DNA from: Pseudomonas sp. MPC6
Lineage (GTDB): Bacteria; Pseudomonadota; Gammaproteobacteria; Pseudomonadales; Pseudomonadaceae
Length of the DNA stretch: 64,000 bases
Reading direction: 5' to 3'
Assembly (NCBI RefSeq): GCF_006094435.1
Contig: NZ_CP034783.1
Span: 5,049,001-5,113,000 of the forward strand
Position numbers and translations under genes: made by a program. The notes under the pieces were generated by a model. It worked only from the letters and a program-made list of their open reading frames with translations, ran no database searches and was not told the DNA's origin. The number at the start of each line of letters is the position of its first letter. Position 1 is the stretch's first letter. Positions 47,193 through 56,959 of the stretch are shown in pieces.

Positions 47193-48482
47193 ATGGCTGA
47201 CAAAAAAGCGCAGTTGATCATCGAGGGCGCAGCCCCCGTCGAGCTGCCCATTTTAACCGGCACCGTTGGTCCCGATGTTATCGACGTTCGGGGCCTGACG
47301 GCCACGGGCCGTTTCACCTTTGACCCTGGTTTCATGTCGACTGCTTCCTGCGAGTCGAAGATCACCTATATCGATGGCGACAACGGCATTCTGCTGCACC
47401 GCGGTTACCCGATCGAACAGCTGGCTGAAAAGTCGGACTACCTGGAAACCTGCTATCTGCTGCTCAACGGCGAACTGCCGACCGCAGAACAGAAGGCCCA
47501 GTTCGTCAGCACCGTGAAGAACCACACCATGGTTCACGAGCAGTTGAAGACCTTCTTCAACGGCTTCCGTCGCGACGCCCACCCGATGGCCGTCATGTGC
47601 GGTGTAGTCGGCGCCCTCTCGGCCTTCTACCACGACTCCCTGGACATCAAGAACCCCCAGCATCGCGAAATCTCCGCGATCCGCCTGGTGGCCAAGATGC
47701 CGACCCTGGCAGCGATGGTTTACAAGTACTCCATGGGTCAACCCATGATGTACCCGCGCAACGACCTGACGTACGCGGAAAACTTCCTGCACATGATGTT
47801 CAACACCCCGTGCGAGATCAAACCGATCAGCCCGGTGCTCGCCAAGGCCATGGACAAGATCTTCATCCTCCATGCCGACCACGAGCAGAACGCATCGACC
47901 TCCACCGTGCGCCTGGCCGGTTCGTCGGGTGCCAACCCGTTCGCCTGCATCGCCGCCGGTATCGCTGCACTGTGGGGCCCTGCCCACGGCGGCGCGAACG
48001 AAGCCGTTCTGTCCATGCTTGACGAAATTGGCGATGTCTCGAACATCGACCAGTACATCGCCAAGGCCAAGGACAAGAACGATCCGTTCAAACTGATGGG
48101 CTTTGGTCACCGGGTTTACAAAAACCGCGACCCACGCGCCACCGTGATGAAGCAGACCTGCGACGAAGTACTCAAAGAGCTGGGCATTACCAACGATCCG
48201 CAACTCGAACTGGCCATGCGCCTGGAAGAGATCGCCCTGACCGACCCGTACTTCATCGAACGCTCGCTGTACCCGAACGTCGACTTCTACTCGGGGATCA
48301 TCCTCAAGGCGATCGGCATTCCAACCAGCATGTTCACCGTGATCTTCGCCCTGGCGCGGACCGTGGGCTGGATCTCCCACTGGAAAGAAATGCTCTCCAG
48401 CCCGTACAAGATCGGCCGCCCGCGCCAGTTGTACACCGGCTACGAGTCGCGTGACATTCCTGATCTGGAAGACCGCAAATAA
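47193..48482 (+). CDS. gltA: Citrate synthase (type II)
   Basis: Condenses acetyl-CoA and oxaloacetate at the entry of the TCA cycle (429 residues; the hexameric, NADH-sensitive type of Gram-negatives). The active-site histidines are in [16 protein letters not shown] and [15 protein letters not shown], and the catalytic Asp is in the C-terminal part; [12 protein letters not shown] is also present. The strong AGGAGG ahead of the ATG suggests high expression. Divergent from sdhCDAB. Confidence 0.98.
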   Translation: MADKKAQLIIEGAAPVELPILTGTVGPDVIDVRGLTATGRFTFDPGFMSTASCESKITYIDGDNGILLHRGYPIEQLAEKSDYLETCYLLLNGELPTAEQKAQFVSTVKNHTMVHEQLKTFFNGFRRDAHPMAVMCGVVGALSAFYHDSLDIKNPQHREISAIRLVAKMPTLAAMVYKYSMGQPMMYPRNDLTYAENFLHMMFNTPCEIKPISPVLAKAMDKIFILHADHEQNASTSTVRLAGSSGANPFACIAAGIAALWGPAHGGANEAVLSMLDEIGDVSNIDQYIAKAKDKNDPFKLMGFGHRVYKNRDPRATVMKQTCDEVLKELGITNDPQLELAMRLEEIALTDPYFIERSLYPNVDFYSGIILKAIGIPTSMFTVIFALARTVGWISHWKEMLSSPYKIGRPRQLYTGYESRDIPDLEDRK

Positions 48483-48520
48483 GACCTGCCTTGCGATAAT
48501 GTCTTGAGTTGTACCGGGAA

Positions 48521-48548
48521 CGGCCTCTATTTATAGGGGCCGTTTTTG
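48521..48548 (+). terminator. Intrinsic terminator of gltA
   Basis: ACGGCC pairs with GGCCGT across a 14-base loop, followed by TTTTTGTTT. Confidence 0.78.
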
Positions 48549-48641
48549 TTTGTGTGCCTTTTTTGATGCGCGGCGGCCTCAGGGCCGACCGGGAAGGCAC
48601 CGCGCAATCATGTTGAAGATCAAAAGATCGCGGCCTGCGGT

Positions 48642-48862
48642 AGCTCCTACAGGGGGTTTGGGTACATTCGGGAGATCAGGTCGGCTGGCAGGCCGCCTTC
48701 GCTGGCAAGCCAGCTCCTACAGGGGGTCTGGGTACATTCGGGAGATCAGGTCGGCTGTCAGGTCGCCTTCGCTGGCAAGCCAGCTCCTACAGGGGGTCTG
48801 GGTACATTCGGGAGATCAGGTCGGCTGGCAGGTCGCCTTCGCTGGCAAGCCAGCTCCTACAG
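48642..48862. repeat. 70-bp tandem repeat built on a REP unit
   Basis: Three head-to-tail units plus a partial fourth, with agctcctacaggg recurring at 48642, 48712, 48782 and 48852, exactly 70 bases apart. Each unit joins a REP half (cgctggcaagccagctcctac) to an invariant segment gggtacattcgggagatcag; only a handful of bases differ between units (for example gggtttg versus gggtctg). Confidence 0.93.
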
Positions 48863-48880
48863 TTAACATCAGCGCCCACA

Positions 48881-48913
48881 AAAAATGCCCCGATCTTTCG
48901 ACCGGGGCATTTC
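48881..48913. terminator. Intrinsic terminator of actP
   Basis: On the minus strand AAATGCCCCGGT-cgaaag-ATCGGGGCATTTTTT; strong stem and T-run just after the actP stop. Confidence 0.85.
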
Positions 48914-48948
48914 TGTTTAACGCAGCTTATATATGGAAACCTGAAGCC

Positions 48949-50607
48949 TTAGTGAGCAACCGCCCCACTCGCCCCCAACCCCGTCTGCGAGCGAACAAAT
49001 TGCGGGAAGAACAACGCCCGCTCATTGGCCCCAGCCGTGGACTTGTCCGTGATCGAGAAGAACCAGATCCCGATAAACGCAATGGCCATGGAGAACAGCG
49101 CCGGGTACTCATACGGGAAGATCGCCTTCTCGTGATGCAGGATCTGCACCCAAATGGTTGGCCCAAGCACCATCAAGCCAACGGCACTGATCAGGCCCAA
49201 CCAGCCGCCGATCATCGCACCGCGGGTGGTCAGCTTCTTCCAGTACATGGAAAGCAGCAGCACCGGGAAGTTACAGCTCGCCGCGATGGAGAACGCCAGG
49301 CCCACCATGAACGCGATGTTCTGGCTTTCGAACAGGATACCCAGACCGATCGCCAGCACACCCAGGCAGACGGTGGTGATTTTCGAGACGCGGATCTCAT
49401 CCTTGTCGTTGGCCTTGCCCTTCTTGACCACACTGGCGTAAAGGTCGTGGGATACCGCCGTGGCACCGGCCAGCGTCAGACCGGCAACCACTGCCAGAAT
49501 GGTCGCGAACGCTACCGCCGAGATGAAGCCCAGGAAAATACTGCCACCGACCGCATTGGCCAGGTGCACCGCCGCCATGTTGTTGCCGCCCAACAGCGCG
49601 CCAGCCGCATCTTTGAAGGCCGGGTTGGTGCTGACCAGCAGGATCGCGCCGAAGCCGATGATGAACGTCAGGATGTAGAAGTAGCCAATGAAGCCGGTTG
49701 CATACAGCACGCTCTTGCGAGCTTCTTTCGCGTCACTCACGGTGAAGAAGCGCATCAGGATGTGCGGCAGGCCAGCGGTACCGAACATCAGGGCCAGGCC
49801 CAGGGAGAACGCAGAGACCGGATCTTTGACCAGACCGCCCGGGCTCATGATCGCCTCACCTTTAGGGTGAACCTTGATCGCCTCGGAGAACAGCGCGCTG
49901 AAGTCGAAGTTGACGTGTTTCATGACCATCACTGCCATGAACGTAGCACCGGACAGCAGCAACACGGCCTTGATGATCTGCACCCAGGTGGTCGCCAGCA
50001 TGCCGCCGAACAACACGTACATGCACATCAGGATACCGACCAGGATCACCGCGACGTAGTAGTCGAGACCGAACAGCAGCTGAATCAGCTTGCCGGCGCC
50101 GACCATTTGCGCGATCAGGTAGAACGCTACCACCACCAGCGAGCCACAAGCGGACAGCGTGCGGATCTGGGTTTGCCCCAGGCGGTAGGACGCCACGTCG
50201 GCAAAGGTATATTTACCCAGGTTACGCAGGCGCTCGGCGATCAGGAACAGAATGATCGGCCAGCCCACCAGGAAGCCGATCGAGTAGATCAGGCCGTCGT
50301 AGCCGGAGGTGAACACCAGGGCGGAAATACCCAGGAAGGACGCCGCGGACATATAGTCGCCGGCAATCGCCAGGCCGTTCTGGAAGCCGGTGATCTTGCC
50401 ACCCGCCGCATAGTAGTCGGCCGCCGAATTGTTGCGCTTGGAGGCCCAGTAGGTAATGCACAGGGTCAAGCCGACGAATGCCACGAACATCAGGATGGCG
50501 GAAACGTTGAGCGGTTGTTTGTGCACTTCGCCAGTCAGGGCTTCAGCCGCCCAGGCGCCAGGTGCAAAGGCTGCGATGCTCAATAGAGCCATTAGACGCC
50601 GGATCAT
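48949..50607 (-). CDS. actP: Cation/acetate symporter ActP
   Basis: A sodium:solute symporter family permease (552 residues) for acetate and related short acids. The N-terminus is a signal-like helix ([20 protein letters not shown]) typical of ActP, followed by about 13 helices with the conserved [17 protein letters not shown] block near residue 80 and [17 protein letters not shown] near 210. It overlaps the DUF485 gene by 4 bp, the standard yjcH-actP pair. No acs gene is present in the window. Confidence 0.95.
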   Translation of the reverse strand: MIRRLMALLSIAAFAPGAWAAEALTGEVHKQPLNVSAILMFVAFVGLTLCITYWASKRNNSAADYYAAGGKITGFQNGLAIAGDYMSAASFLGISALVFTSGYDGLIYSIGFLVGWPIILFLIAERLRNLGKYTFADVASYRLGQTQIRTLSACGSLVVVAFYLIAQMVGAGKLIQLLFGLDYYVAVILVGILMCMYVLFGGMLATTWVQIIKAVLLLSGATFMAVMVMKHVNFDFSALFSEAIKVHPKGEAIMSPGGLVKDPVSAFSLGLALMFGTAGLPHILMRFFTVSDAKEARKSVLYATGFIGYFYILTFIIGFGAILLVSTNPAFKDAAGALLGGNNMAAVHLANAVGGSIFLGFISAVAFATILAVVAGLTLAGATAVSHDLYASVVKKGKANDKDEIRVSKITTVCLGVLAIGLGILFESQNIAFMVGLAFSIAASCNFPVLLLSMYWKKLTTRGAMIGGWLGLISAVGLMVLGPTIWVQILHHEKAIFPYEYPALFSMAIAFIGIWFFSITDKSTAGANERALFFPQFVRSQTGLGASGAVAH

Positions 50608-50915
50608 TGCTGAGCCTCCTTGAGAATCGCATTGTTCAGGTCGTCGAATTCGCCATTGGCGCGTCGTACGTAGATTGCCGTCAGGATAAAGGCCGAGAGA
50701 ATCAGCCCGACACCAATGGGTATGCCCCAGGTAATCGATGATTCAGGACTGATTTTCGCGCCCAGGATATGCGGCCCGTAAGCAATCAACAGGATGAATC
50801 CGGAGTAAAGCCCAAGCATGATCGCCGAAAGAATCCAGGCGAACCTTTCTCGCTTACTAACCAGCTCCTTGAAGCGCGGGCTGTTTTGAATCGAGAGGTA
50901 AATGCTGTCGTTCAT
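50604..50915 (-). CDS. DUF485 family inner-membrane protein (YjcH-like)
   Basis: A 103-residue two-helix membrane protein. [20 protein letters not shown] at the N-terminus is the DUF485 signature; then two hydrophobic spans and a C-terminal [13 protein letters not shown]. It always accompanies actP and is coupled to it here (ATGA), so it probably assists the symporter. Role not established. Confidence 0.92.
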   Translation of the reverse strand: MNDSIYLSIQNSPRFKELVSKRERFAWILSAIMLGLYSGFILLIAYGPHILGAKISPESSITWGIPIGVGLILSAFILTAIYVRRANGEFDDLNNAILKEAQQ

Positions 50916-51025
50916 TGTTTTTATCCTCGCAGCACAGATGAAGTTGTAACGTCTTCCACTCTATGCGGCTGCGGAACTGGTTCCAGACGACCTTAGTATT
51001 AGAACGACATGACAGAATCGCCAAA

Positions 51026-51153
51026 CTGTAGGAGCGAGCTTGCTCCGGGCGGCGTTCCGACGATGGACTCAAAGGCGCCGCGTTCATCCGGAAGCACGCG
51101 TTATCGTTATCGATCATCGCGAGCAATCGAGCGTCGACCGGCTGCTCCTACAG
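51026..51153. repeat. Degenerate REP pair
   Basis: ctgtaggagcgagcttgctc and a decayed partner ending gctgctcctacag, about 128 bp, in the 309-bp gap between the DUF485 gene and the betaine-binding gene. Longer and less regular than the other pairs. Confidence 0.7.
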
Positions 51154-51168
51154 AAAAGCAAAAGGCCG

Positions 51169-51196
51169 CTCGGCATAAATACCAAGCGGCCCCGGG
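51169..51196 (-). terminator. Terminator of the betaine-type binding protein gene
   Basis: On the minus strand GGCCGCTT...AGCGGCC followed by TTTTGCTTTT. Confidence 0.75.
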
Positions 51197-51224
51197 AGGT
51201 GCCGACCAGACGGGTCAGCTCAAA

Positions 51225-52076
51225 TCATTTGGTCCAGTCTGCAACGCGCTCCGGGTGTTTGGCCACCCAGTCCTTCGCCGCCGCTTCAGGCTTGGCACCT
51301 TCCTGAATCGCCAGCATCACTTCGCCGATTTCGTCTTTCGACGCCCACTGGAAGTTCTTCAGGAACTTGACCACTTCCGGCGCCTTGGCTTCCAGGCCTT
51401 TGCTGCCGATGCTGTTCACGGTTTCAGCCGCGCCATAAACGCCTTTCGGGTCGTCCAGGAAGCGCAGTTTCCACTTGGCGAACATCCAGTGCGGCACCCA
51501 CCCCGTGACGGCAATGGATTCCTGTTTTTTCTCGGCACGGGTCAGCTCGGCAATCATCCCGGCGCCAGAACTGGCCTTGAGCTGATACCCGGTCAGATCG
51601 TAGTCCTTGATCGCCTGTTCGGTCTTGAGCATCACGCCCGAACCAGCGTCGATGCCGACAATGCGTTTTTTGAAGCTGTCATCGGTTTTCAGGTCTTGAA
51701 GCGACTTGGCCTTGACGTACTCCGGCACGATCAAGCCGATCCTGGCGTCCTTGAAGTTCGGGCCGTAGTCGACCACCTGATCCTTGTTCTTGGCCCAGTA
51801 ATCGCCGTGAGTCACCGGCAGCCAGGCTGAGAGCATGGCGTCGAGTTTGCCCGTGGCGACACCCTGCCACATGATCCCGGTGGCGACCGCTTGCAGCTTC
51901 ACGTCGTAATCGAGTTTCTGCTTGATCACTTCGGCTGCCACATGGGTGGTCGCAACGCTATCGGACCAGCCGTCGACGTAACCGATGGTCACGGCTCCCT
52001 TCGCGGCCAACGCCTGGGTGGAGCCGATCGCAAGCGCCAGTGCGGCACTTGCGCCTAAAAGTCGTCGCATCTTCAT
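51225..52076 (-). CDS. ABC transporter substrate-binding protein, glycine betaine/quaternary amine type
   Basis: Periplasmic binding protein of the OpuAC/ProX family (283 residues) with a signal peptide ending about ALAA at residue 25. Seen: IGYVDGWSDSVATTHVA after the leader, SAWLPVTHGDYW and VTGWVPHWMFAKWKLRFLDDP, whose Trp/aromatic residues typically form the cation-binding box. GGGGAAG precedes the ATG. No permease or ATPase gene lies next to it, so it is an orphan that may feed a transporter encoded elsewhere. Confidence 0.9.
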   Translation of the reverse strand: MKMRRLLGASAALALAIGSTQALAAKGAVTIGYVDGWSDSVATTHVAAEVIKQKLDYDVKLQAVATGIMWQGVATGKLDAMLSAWLPVTHGDYWAKNKDQVVDYGPNFKDARIGLIVPEYVKAKSLQDLKTDDSFKKRIVGIDAGSGVMLKTEQAIKDYDLTGYQLKASSGAGMIAELTRAEKKQESIAVTGWVPHWMFAKWKLRFLDDPKGVYGAAETVNSIGSKGLEAKAPEVVKFLKNFQWASKDEIGEVMLAIQEGAKPEAAAKDWVAKHPERVADWTK

Positions 52077-52418
52077 CGTTACTTCCCCGAAAGTGCTGCG
52101 CTCGGCGGATGCCGAGTCGCGTCAACGTATTGTTATGGTGCGCGGCGCCCCCATCACGCCTCACCGCAAACTCGTTCCACATCAGCGCGATTTTCCGATG
52201 AGAGCGCTGACGCCTCGATAATCAACCTGACGACAACTGCGACCTGCTCTGCCAGCGACCTCAAGGCATCGAGAAACGACATCAGAACGCCATTAATCTA
52301 GACCAGCGAAAGTCCCCCGGCCAATCCGCCCGAACTTTGCATGTCAAAATCATGCAGGCCACCAGACACGCGACAAATGCAGGTAACATGCGCGGCTTTG
52401 CTCCCAGACGGCCTGACC
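52077..52418. other. Divergent intergenic region, betaine-binding gene / GH17 gene
   Basis: 342 bases separating two divergent genes. I see no gene, REP unit or clear promoter; the in-frame upstream part of the GH17 frame (from 52341) has no leader or ribosome binding site and is taken as non-coding. Confidence 0.5.
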
Positions 52419-53972
52419 ATGCCCGCGACATCGCGCTTTCCTTTTTTTGCTTATCTATTTGCCTGCCTGCTGGGGCTTTTTGCCCTGGGTGGCTTCTGGT
52501 ACGGCCTCGGCAAACCCGTGGTCCTGCCGGACGTGGCCAGCGCTTCGCACAAACTGCAATGTGCCTCCTACACCCCGTTCGACAAGGACCAGTCGCCATT
52601 CGATGTGCCGTTCAACTTGCGCCCGGAACGCATGGACGCCGACCTCGCGTTGCTGGCCAAAAGCTTCGAATGCATTCGCACCTATTCCATGACCGGCCTC
52701 GAGGCCGTGCCCGCCCTGGCGCGCAAGCACGGTTTGAAGTTGATGATCGGCGCCTGGGTCAACAGCAACCCGGTGGACACCGCGAAAGAAATCGACCTGC
52801 TGATCGCCTCGGCCAATGCCAATGCGGACGTGGTGACCTCGGTCATCGTTGGCAACGAGACCCTGCTGCGCAAGGAAATCACCGGCGCGCAGTTGGTGAA
52901 ACTGATTGACCGGGTCAAGAGCCAGGTCAAACAGCCTGTCACTTATGCCGACGTCTGGGAGTTCTGGCAAAAGCACCCGGAAGTGGCTCCGGCGGTAGAT
53001 TTCATCACTATTCACTTGCTGCCGTACTGGGAGGATCACCCTTCGAACATCGACGTCGCCCTGTCGCAGGTGGCCGCCGTGCGTCAGTCTTTCGGCAGCA
53101 TGTTCGCGCCCAAGGACGTGATGATTGGCGAAACCGGCTGGCCGAGCGAAGGCCGCCAACGTAAAACCGCCCTGCCGAGCCGGGTCAATGAAGCCAGGTT
53201 CATCCGCGGTTTTGTCATCATGGCCGAGCAACAAGGCTGGCACTACAACCTGATCGAAGCCTTCGACCAACCGTGGAAACGCGCGAGCGAAGGTGCGGTC
53301 GGTGGGTACTGGGGGCTGTTCGACGCCGATCGCCAGGACAAGGGCGTTTTGGCCGGTCCGGTGTCGAACGTACCGTACTGGTCGCAGTGGCTGGCGGTCG
53401 GTGGCCTGATCTTCTTCGGCACGCTGATCCTCGGCGGTCGAGTACGCAGCACACGCGCGGCGCTGGTGCTGCCACTGCTCGGTGCACTGGCCGCCTGCTC
53501 GATCGGCGCCTGGGGCGACCTGGCCCGTGTCACCACCCGCTTCGCCAGCGAGTGGCTGTGGGTCGGCCTGTTGACGGCGTTGAACCTGCTGGTGCTGGCC
53601 CATGCGGCACTGACCCTGAGCGCTCGTACCGGTTGGCGTGAGCGCGCGTTCAATGTTCTGGAACGTCGGGCTGGCTGGTGGCTGGCAGCAGCAGGCTTCG
53701 CCGCGGCGGTGACGATGCTGGAACTGGTGTTCGATCCGCGTTATCGCAGCTTTCCGAGTGTTGCGTTCATCCTGCCGGCACTGGTGTACCTGTGCCGCCC
53801 GGTGAGCGTGCCGCGCCGGGAGATTGCCTTGCTGACCTTCATCATCGGTGCCGGGATTGCGCCGCAGTTGTATCAGGAAGGGCTGCAGAACCAGCAGGCG
53901 TGGGGTTGGGCGCTGGTGAGCGTGCTGATGGTTGGGGCGTTGTGGCGCAGTTTGCGGGTTCGCAAAGTCTGA
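52419..53972 (+). CDS. GH17 family membrane-bound beta-glucan hydrolase/transferase
   Basis: A 517-residue protein with an N-terminal anchor helix (residues 9-30), a glycoside hydrolase family 17 domain (about 45-340) and at least six further membrane helices. The GH17 catalytic acids are in VIVGNETLL (Glu147) and MIGETGWPSEG (Glu238). Related pseudomonad enzymes act as glucanosyl transferases on beta-1,3-glucan and may branch or cyclise periplasmic glucans; it could equally be a hydrolase. Start at 52419 because it gives the family N-terminus. Confidence 0.88.
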   Translation: MPATSRFPFFAYLFACLLGLFALGGFWYGLGKPVVLPDVASASHKLQCASYTPFDKDQSPFDVPFNLRPERMDADLALLAKSFECIRTYSMTGLEAVPALARKHGLKLMIGAWVNSNPVDTAKEIDLLIASANANADVVTSVIVGNETLLRKEITGAQLVKLIDRVKSQVKQPVTYADVWEFWQKHPEVAPAVDFITIHLLPYWEDHPSNIDVALSQVAAVRQSFGSMFAPKDVMIGETGWPSEGRQRKTALPSRVNEARFIRGFVIMAEQQGWHYNLIEAFDQPWKRASEGAVGGYWGLFDADRQDKGVLAGPVSNVPYWSQWLAVGGLIFFGTLILGGRVRSTRAALVLPLLGALAACSIGAWGDLARVTTRFASEWLWVGLLTALNLLVLAHAALTLSARTGWRERAFNVLERRAGWWLAAAGFAAAVTMLELVFDPRYRSFPSVAFILPALVYLCRPVSVPRREIALLTFIIGAGIAPQLYQEGLQNQQAWGWALVSVLMVGALWRSLRVRKV

Positions 53973-53994
53973 TCTTCAGCGGGGCCGCTGGCTT

Positions 53995-54090
53995 CTTCGC
54001 GAGCAAGCCCGATCCCACAAGGGATCTTCAGTGAACACAAATACGGTGTACGGCTAAGATCAACTGTGGGAGCGGGCTTGCTCGCGAAGA
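53995..54090. repeat. REP inverted pair
   Basis: Opposed ttcgcgagcaagcccgatcc and gggagcgggcttgctcgcga halves between the converging GH17 and small membrane protein genes. Confidence 0.9.
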
Positions 54091-54097
54091 CTGTCTA

Positions 54098-54466
54098 TCA
54101 AACGCTAGAGGAAGCCCTGACCAGACGCAACGCCGCAATCACCACCGCAAAAACAGCCAGCGTTGTGTTGTACAACGCCAACGCCGGCAAGCCGAACACC
54201 AACGCCAACACCGCCAACCACCACCCTGCCCGGCCTGGCAGTACAAAACCGATCACCGCGGCCGCCACTGCAGCCCAACCCAATACCCTGAAATGAATCA
54301 TCAGCCCCAGGTTCGAACGGACCTGGCATTCCCAGCGGCTCGCTTCGTCCACACAGATGCCGACCCATTGAGCATCCTCCATGAAGCCATAACGCGCGCC
54401 ATAACTGGCGGCCAGCCATAATGGCAGCAAAACAAGCAGCAAAATCACGGGCAGACGGCGGGACAT
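54098..54466 (-). CDS. Small membrane protein of unknown function
   Basis: A 122-residue protein with an N-terminal hydrophobic helix (MSRRLPVILLLVLLPLWLA), a polar loop with two cysteines (VGICVDEASRWECQV) and two to three C-terminal helices. The cysteine pair would face the periplasm and could form a disulfide. ATG 54466 follows GGAG by 6 bases; the frame extends 4 codons upstream. No family recognised. Confidence 0.75.
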   Translation of the reverse strand: MSRRLPVILLLVLLPLWLAASYGARYGFMEDAQWVGICVDEASRWECQVRSNLGLMIHFRVLGWAAVAAAVIGFVLPGRAGWWLAVLALVFGLPALALYNTTLAVFAVVIAALRLVRASSSV

Positions 54467-54690
54467 GAAACACTCCAATACGCGAAAACGGCGGCCAGCT
54501 TAATCCCCCGGCAGCGGTTAGCAAGCGCGTGACACAGATAATTGGTCACGAAACAGCCGCAAAGTGTATCGTCCAGCTACCATTACTCCGAAATTAGGCC
54601 TGATTGGTGTCGATCCATGGCACTTTGGCGCAAAACCCGTGGTCATAGCCTGCGAACTTCATTCGGCACCTTCCTCTAAGGGATCTAGTC

Positions 54691-55989
54691 ATGCTCCGTT
54701 CCTTGCGCTTCGCCGCCCTGTTTGGCGGCATTATTTTGAGTGCGTCCGCACTGGCGGTCGATATCGACGCCGCCAGTTATGGCTATCCCTTGACCAACCC
54801 GTTCGAGGCGACCATTGCCACGACGCCACCGGACCTGCGCCCGGAGCTGCCGCTTGACGATGACATCAACCAGTCAACCCGCAGCGTCACATTGCGCCCG
54901 GAGCGCGAGTTCCAGTTGCCGGACAACTTCTGGCCGGTGAAGAAACTCACTTACCGCATTGCCACCCAGGATAAAGCCGCGCCGCTGATCTTCCTGATCG
55001 CCGGTACCGGCGCGCGTTATGACAGTACCCTCAACGAATACCTGAAGAAGCTCTACTACAAGGCCGGCTACCACGTGGTGCAATTGTCGTCGCCCACCAG
55101 CTTCGACTTCATGAGCGCGGCCTCACGCTTTGCCACGCCCGGCATCACCAAGGAAGACGCCGAAGACATGTACCGGGTGATGCAGGCCGTGCGGGCGCAA
55201 AACCCCAAGGTCGCCGTCACCGACTACTACCTGACCGGCTACAGCCTGGGCGCACTGGATGCAGCATTCGTCGCCCACCTTGACGAAACCCGTCGCAGCT
55301 TCAACTTCAAGAAAGTCCTGCTGCTCAACCCGCCGGTCAACCTCTACACCTCGATCACCAATCTGGACAAGCTGGTCCAGACCGAGGTCAAGGGCATCAA
55401 CAACTCCACCACCTTCTATGAACTGGTGCTGAACAAACTGACCCGCTACTTCCAGCAAAAGGGCTACATCGACCTCAACGATGCGCTGCTCTACGACTTC
55501 CAGCAGTCCAAGCAGCACCTGAGCAACGAACAGATGGCCATGCTGATCGGCACCTCGTTCCGCTTCTCGGCGGCCGATATCGCCTTTACTTCGGACCTGA
55601 TCAACCGTCGCGGCCTGATCACGCCGCCGAAATACCCGATCACCGAAGGCACCACCCTCACGCCGTTCCTCAAGCGTGCGCTGCAATGCGACTTCGATTG
55701 CTACATCACCGAGCAGGTCATCCCGATGTGGCGCGCCCGCACCGACGGCGGCAGCCTGCTGCAACTGATCGACCAGGTCAGCTTGTATGCGCTCAAGGAT
55801 TACCTGCGCGACAGCCCGAAAATCGCCGTCATGCACAACGCCGACGACGTGATCCTCGGCCCTGGCGACCTGGGTTTCCTGCGCAAGACCTTCGGCGATC
55901 GCTTGACTGTTTATCCACTGGGCGGCCACTGCGGCAACCTTAATTACCGCGTCAACAGCGACGCCATGCTGGAGTTTTTCCGTGGCTAA
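54691..55989 (+). CDS. Exported alpha/beta-hydrolase-like protein
   Basis: A 432-residue protein with a signal peptide (ending about ASALA at residue 22) and an alpha/beta-hydrolase core: oxyanion region FLIAGTGARYDS near 101, nucleophile elbow TGYSLGALD (Ser185), acidic residue in HNADDVILGPGD and the final histidine in PLGGHCGNLNY. The substrate is unknown; an esterase or lipase role in the periplasm is plausible. The MlaA-like gene overlaps its 3' end by 8 bp, pointing to shared work on envelope lipids. Confidence 0.8.
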   Translation: MLRSLRFAALFGGIILSASALAVDIDAASYGYPLTNPFEATIATTPPDLRPELPLDDDINQSTRSVTLRPEREFQLPDNFWPVKKLTYRIATQDKAAPLIFLIAGTGARYDSTLNEYLKKLYYKAGYHVVQLSSPTSFDFMSAASRFATPGITKEDAEDMYRVMQAVRAQNPKVAVTDYYLTGYSLGALDAAFVAHLDETRRSFNFKKVLLLNPPVNLYTSITNLDKLVQTEVKGINNSTTFYELVLNKLTRYFQQKGYIDLNDALLYDFQQSKQHLSNEQMAMLIGTSFRFSAADIAFTSDLINRRGLITPPKYPITEGTTLTPFLKRALQCDFDCYITEQVIPMWRARTDGGSLLQLIDQVSLYALKDYLRDSPKIAVMHNADDVILGPGDLGFLRKTFGDRLTVYPLGGHCGNLNYRVNSDAMLEFFRG

Positions 55990-56770
55990 ATACCCCCTGC
56001 TTATCGCCGCGTTACTCTGTGCAAGCGTCGCCAATGCCGACAACAGCAAAGCCAACGCCCCGGTATTGATCGACAGTGACGGTTTCAAGGAGCCGCTGAG
56101 CAAACTCAAATTCAACCCGGGGCTGGATCAGCGCGAGTTCGAGCGCTCGACGCTCAACGCGCTGAACGTCTACGACCCGCTGGAAGAGTGGAACCGCCGC
56201 GTCTACCACTTCAACTACCGCTTCGACCAATGGGTGTTTCTGCCGGTGGTGGACGGTTATCGCTACATCACCCCGAGCTTCCTGCGCACCGGCGTCAGCA
56301 ATTTCTTCAACAACCTCGGTGACGTGCCGAACCTGATGAACAGCCTGCTGCAGTTCAAGGGCAAGCGCTCGATGGAAACCACCGCGCGCCTGCTGCTCAA
56401 CACCACCGTCGGCATCGCCGGCCTGTGGGACCCGGCCACGGCCATGGGCTTGCCGCGCCAGAACGAAGACTTCGGTCAGACCCTGGGTTTCTATGGTGTA
56501 CCGGGTGGCGCCTACTTCGTGTTGCCGATCCTCGGCCCTTCGAACATCCGCGACACCGGGGGCCTGGCCGTCGATTTCACCGCCGAGAACGCGATCAACT
56601 TCCTGAACGTCGCGGAAGTCAGCGCCAACCATCCCGAGGTCTGGCTCCTGCGCAGCGTCGACAAGCGATATCAGACCGGCTTTCGCTATGGCCAGCTGAA
56701 TACGCCGTTCGAGTACGAGAAGGTGCGTTACGTGTACACCGAATCGCGCAAGCTGCAGATCGCCGAGTAA
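55982..56770 (+). CDS. MlaA/VacJ-like protein without a clear lipobox
   Basis: A 262-residue MlaA (VacJ) family protein. The family blocks YDPLEEWNRRVYHFNYRFDQW (split over residues 63-84), GVSNFFNNLGDVPNLMNSLLQ and ETTARLLLNTTVGIAGLWDPA are clear. MlaA normally is an outer-membrane lipoprotein that removes misplaced phospholipid. Here the leader reads AKYPLLIAALLCASVANA: the cysteine is preceded by Leu-Leu, not a good lipobox, and SVANA could be cut by signal peptidase I. It starts at GTG overlapping the hydrolase stop. It is a paralog or specialised form rather than standard MlaA. Confidence 0.85.
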   Translation: MAKYPLLIAALLCASVANADNSKANAPVLIDSDGFKEPLSKLKFNPGLDQREFERSTLNALNVYDPLEEWNRRVYHFNYRFDQWVFLPVVDGYRYITPSFLRTGVSNFFNNLGDVPNLMNSLLQFKGKRSMETTARLLLNTTVGIAGLWDPATAMGLPRQNEDFGQTLGFYGVPGGAYFVLPILGPSNIRDTGGLAVDFTAENAINFLNVAEVSANHPEVWLLRSVDKRYQTGFRYGQLNTPFEYEKVRYVYTESRKLQIAE

Positions 56771-56782
56771 GTCCATCGGCCA

Positions 56783-56822
56783 CAAAAAAGGCCATTCGAT
56801 GCGAATCGAATGGCCTTTTTAT
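56783..56822 (+). terminator. Intrinsic terminator after the MlaA-like gene
   Basis: AAAAAAGGCCATTCGAT pairs with ATCGAATGGCCTTTTT around a short loop. Confidence 0.9.
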
Positions 56823-56840
56823 TGGGTAACCCACAGCCGC

Positions 56841-56952
56841 CTGTAGGAGCTGGCTTGTCGGATCACCGCACCGCAGCGAAGGCAATACTCGCCACACCGA
56901 AGATAGTTGTCGCCAAATCGGGCCTCTTCGCTGGCAAGCCAGCTCCTACAGG
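56841..56952. repeat. REP inverted pair
   Basis: Opposed ctgtaggagctggcttgtcg and ctggcaagccagctcctaca halves between the converging MlaA-like and DUF808 genes. Confidence 0.85.
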
Positions 56953-56959
56953 TTTGGCG

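Noticed and set aside
48642..48862. The regularly spaced repeat as a CRISPR array
   Set aside because: The whole 70-bp unit is repeated; there are no unique spacers, no leader and no cas genes.
48550..50586. A 678-codon plus-strand frame
   Set aside because: It runs through the 70-bp tandem repeat and opposite actP; it is low in complexity and has no domain.
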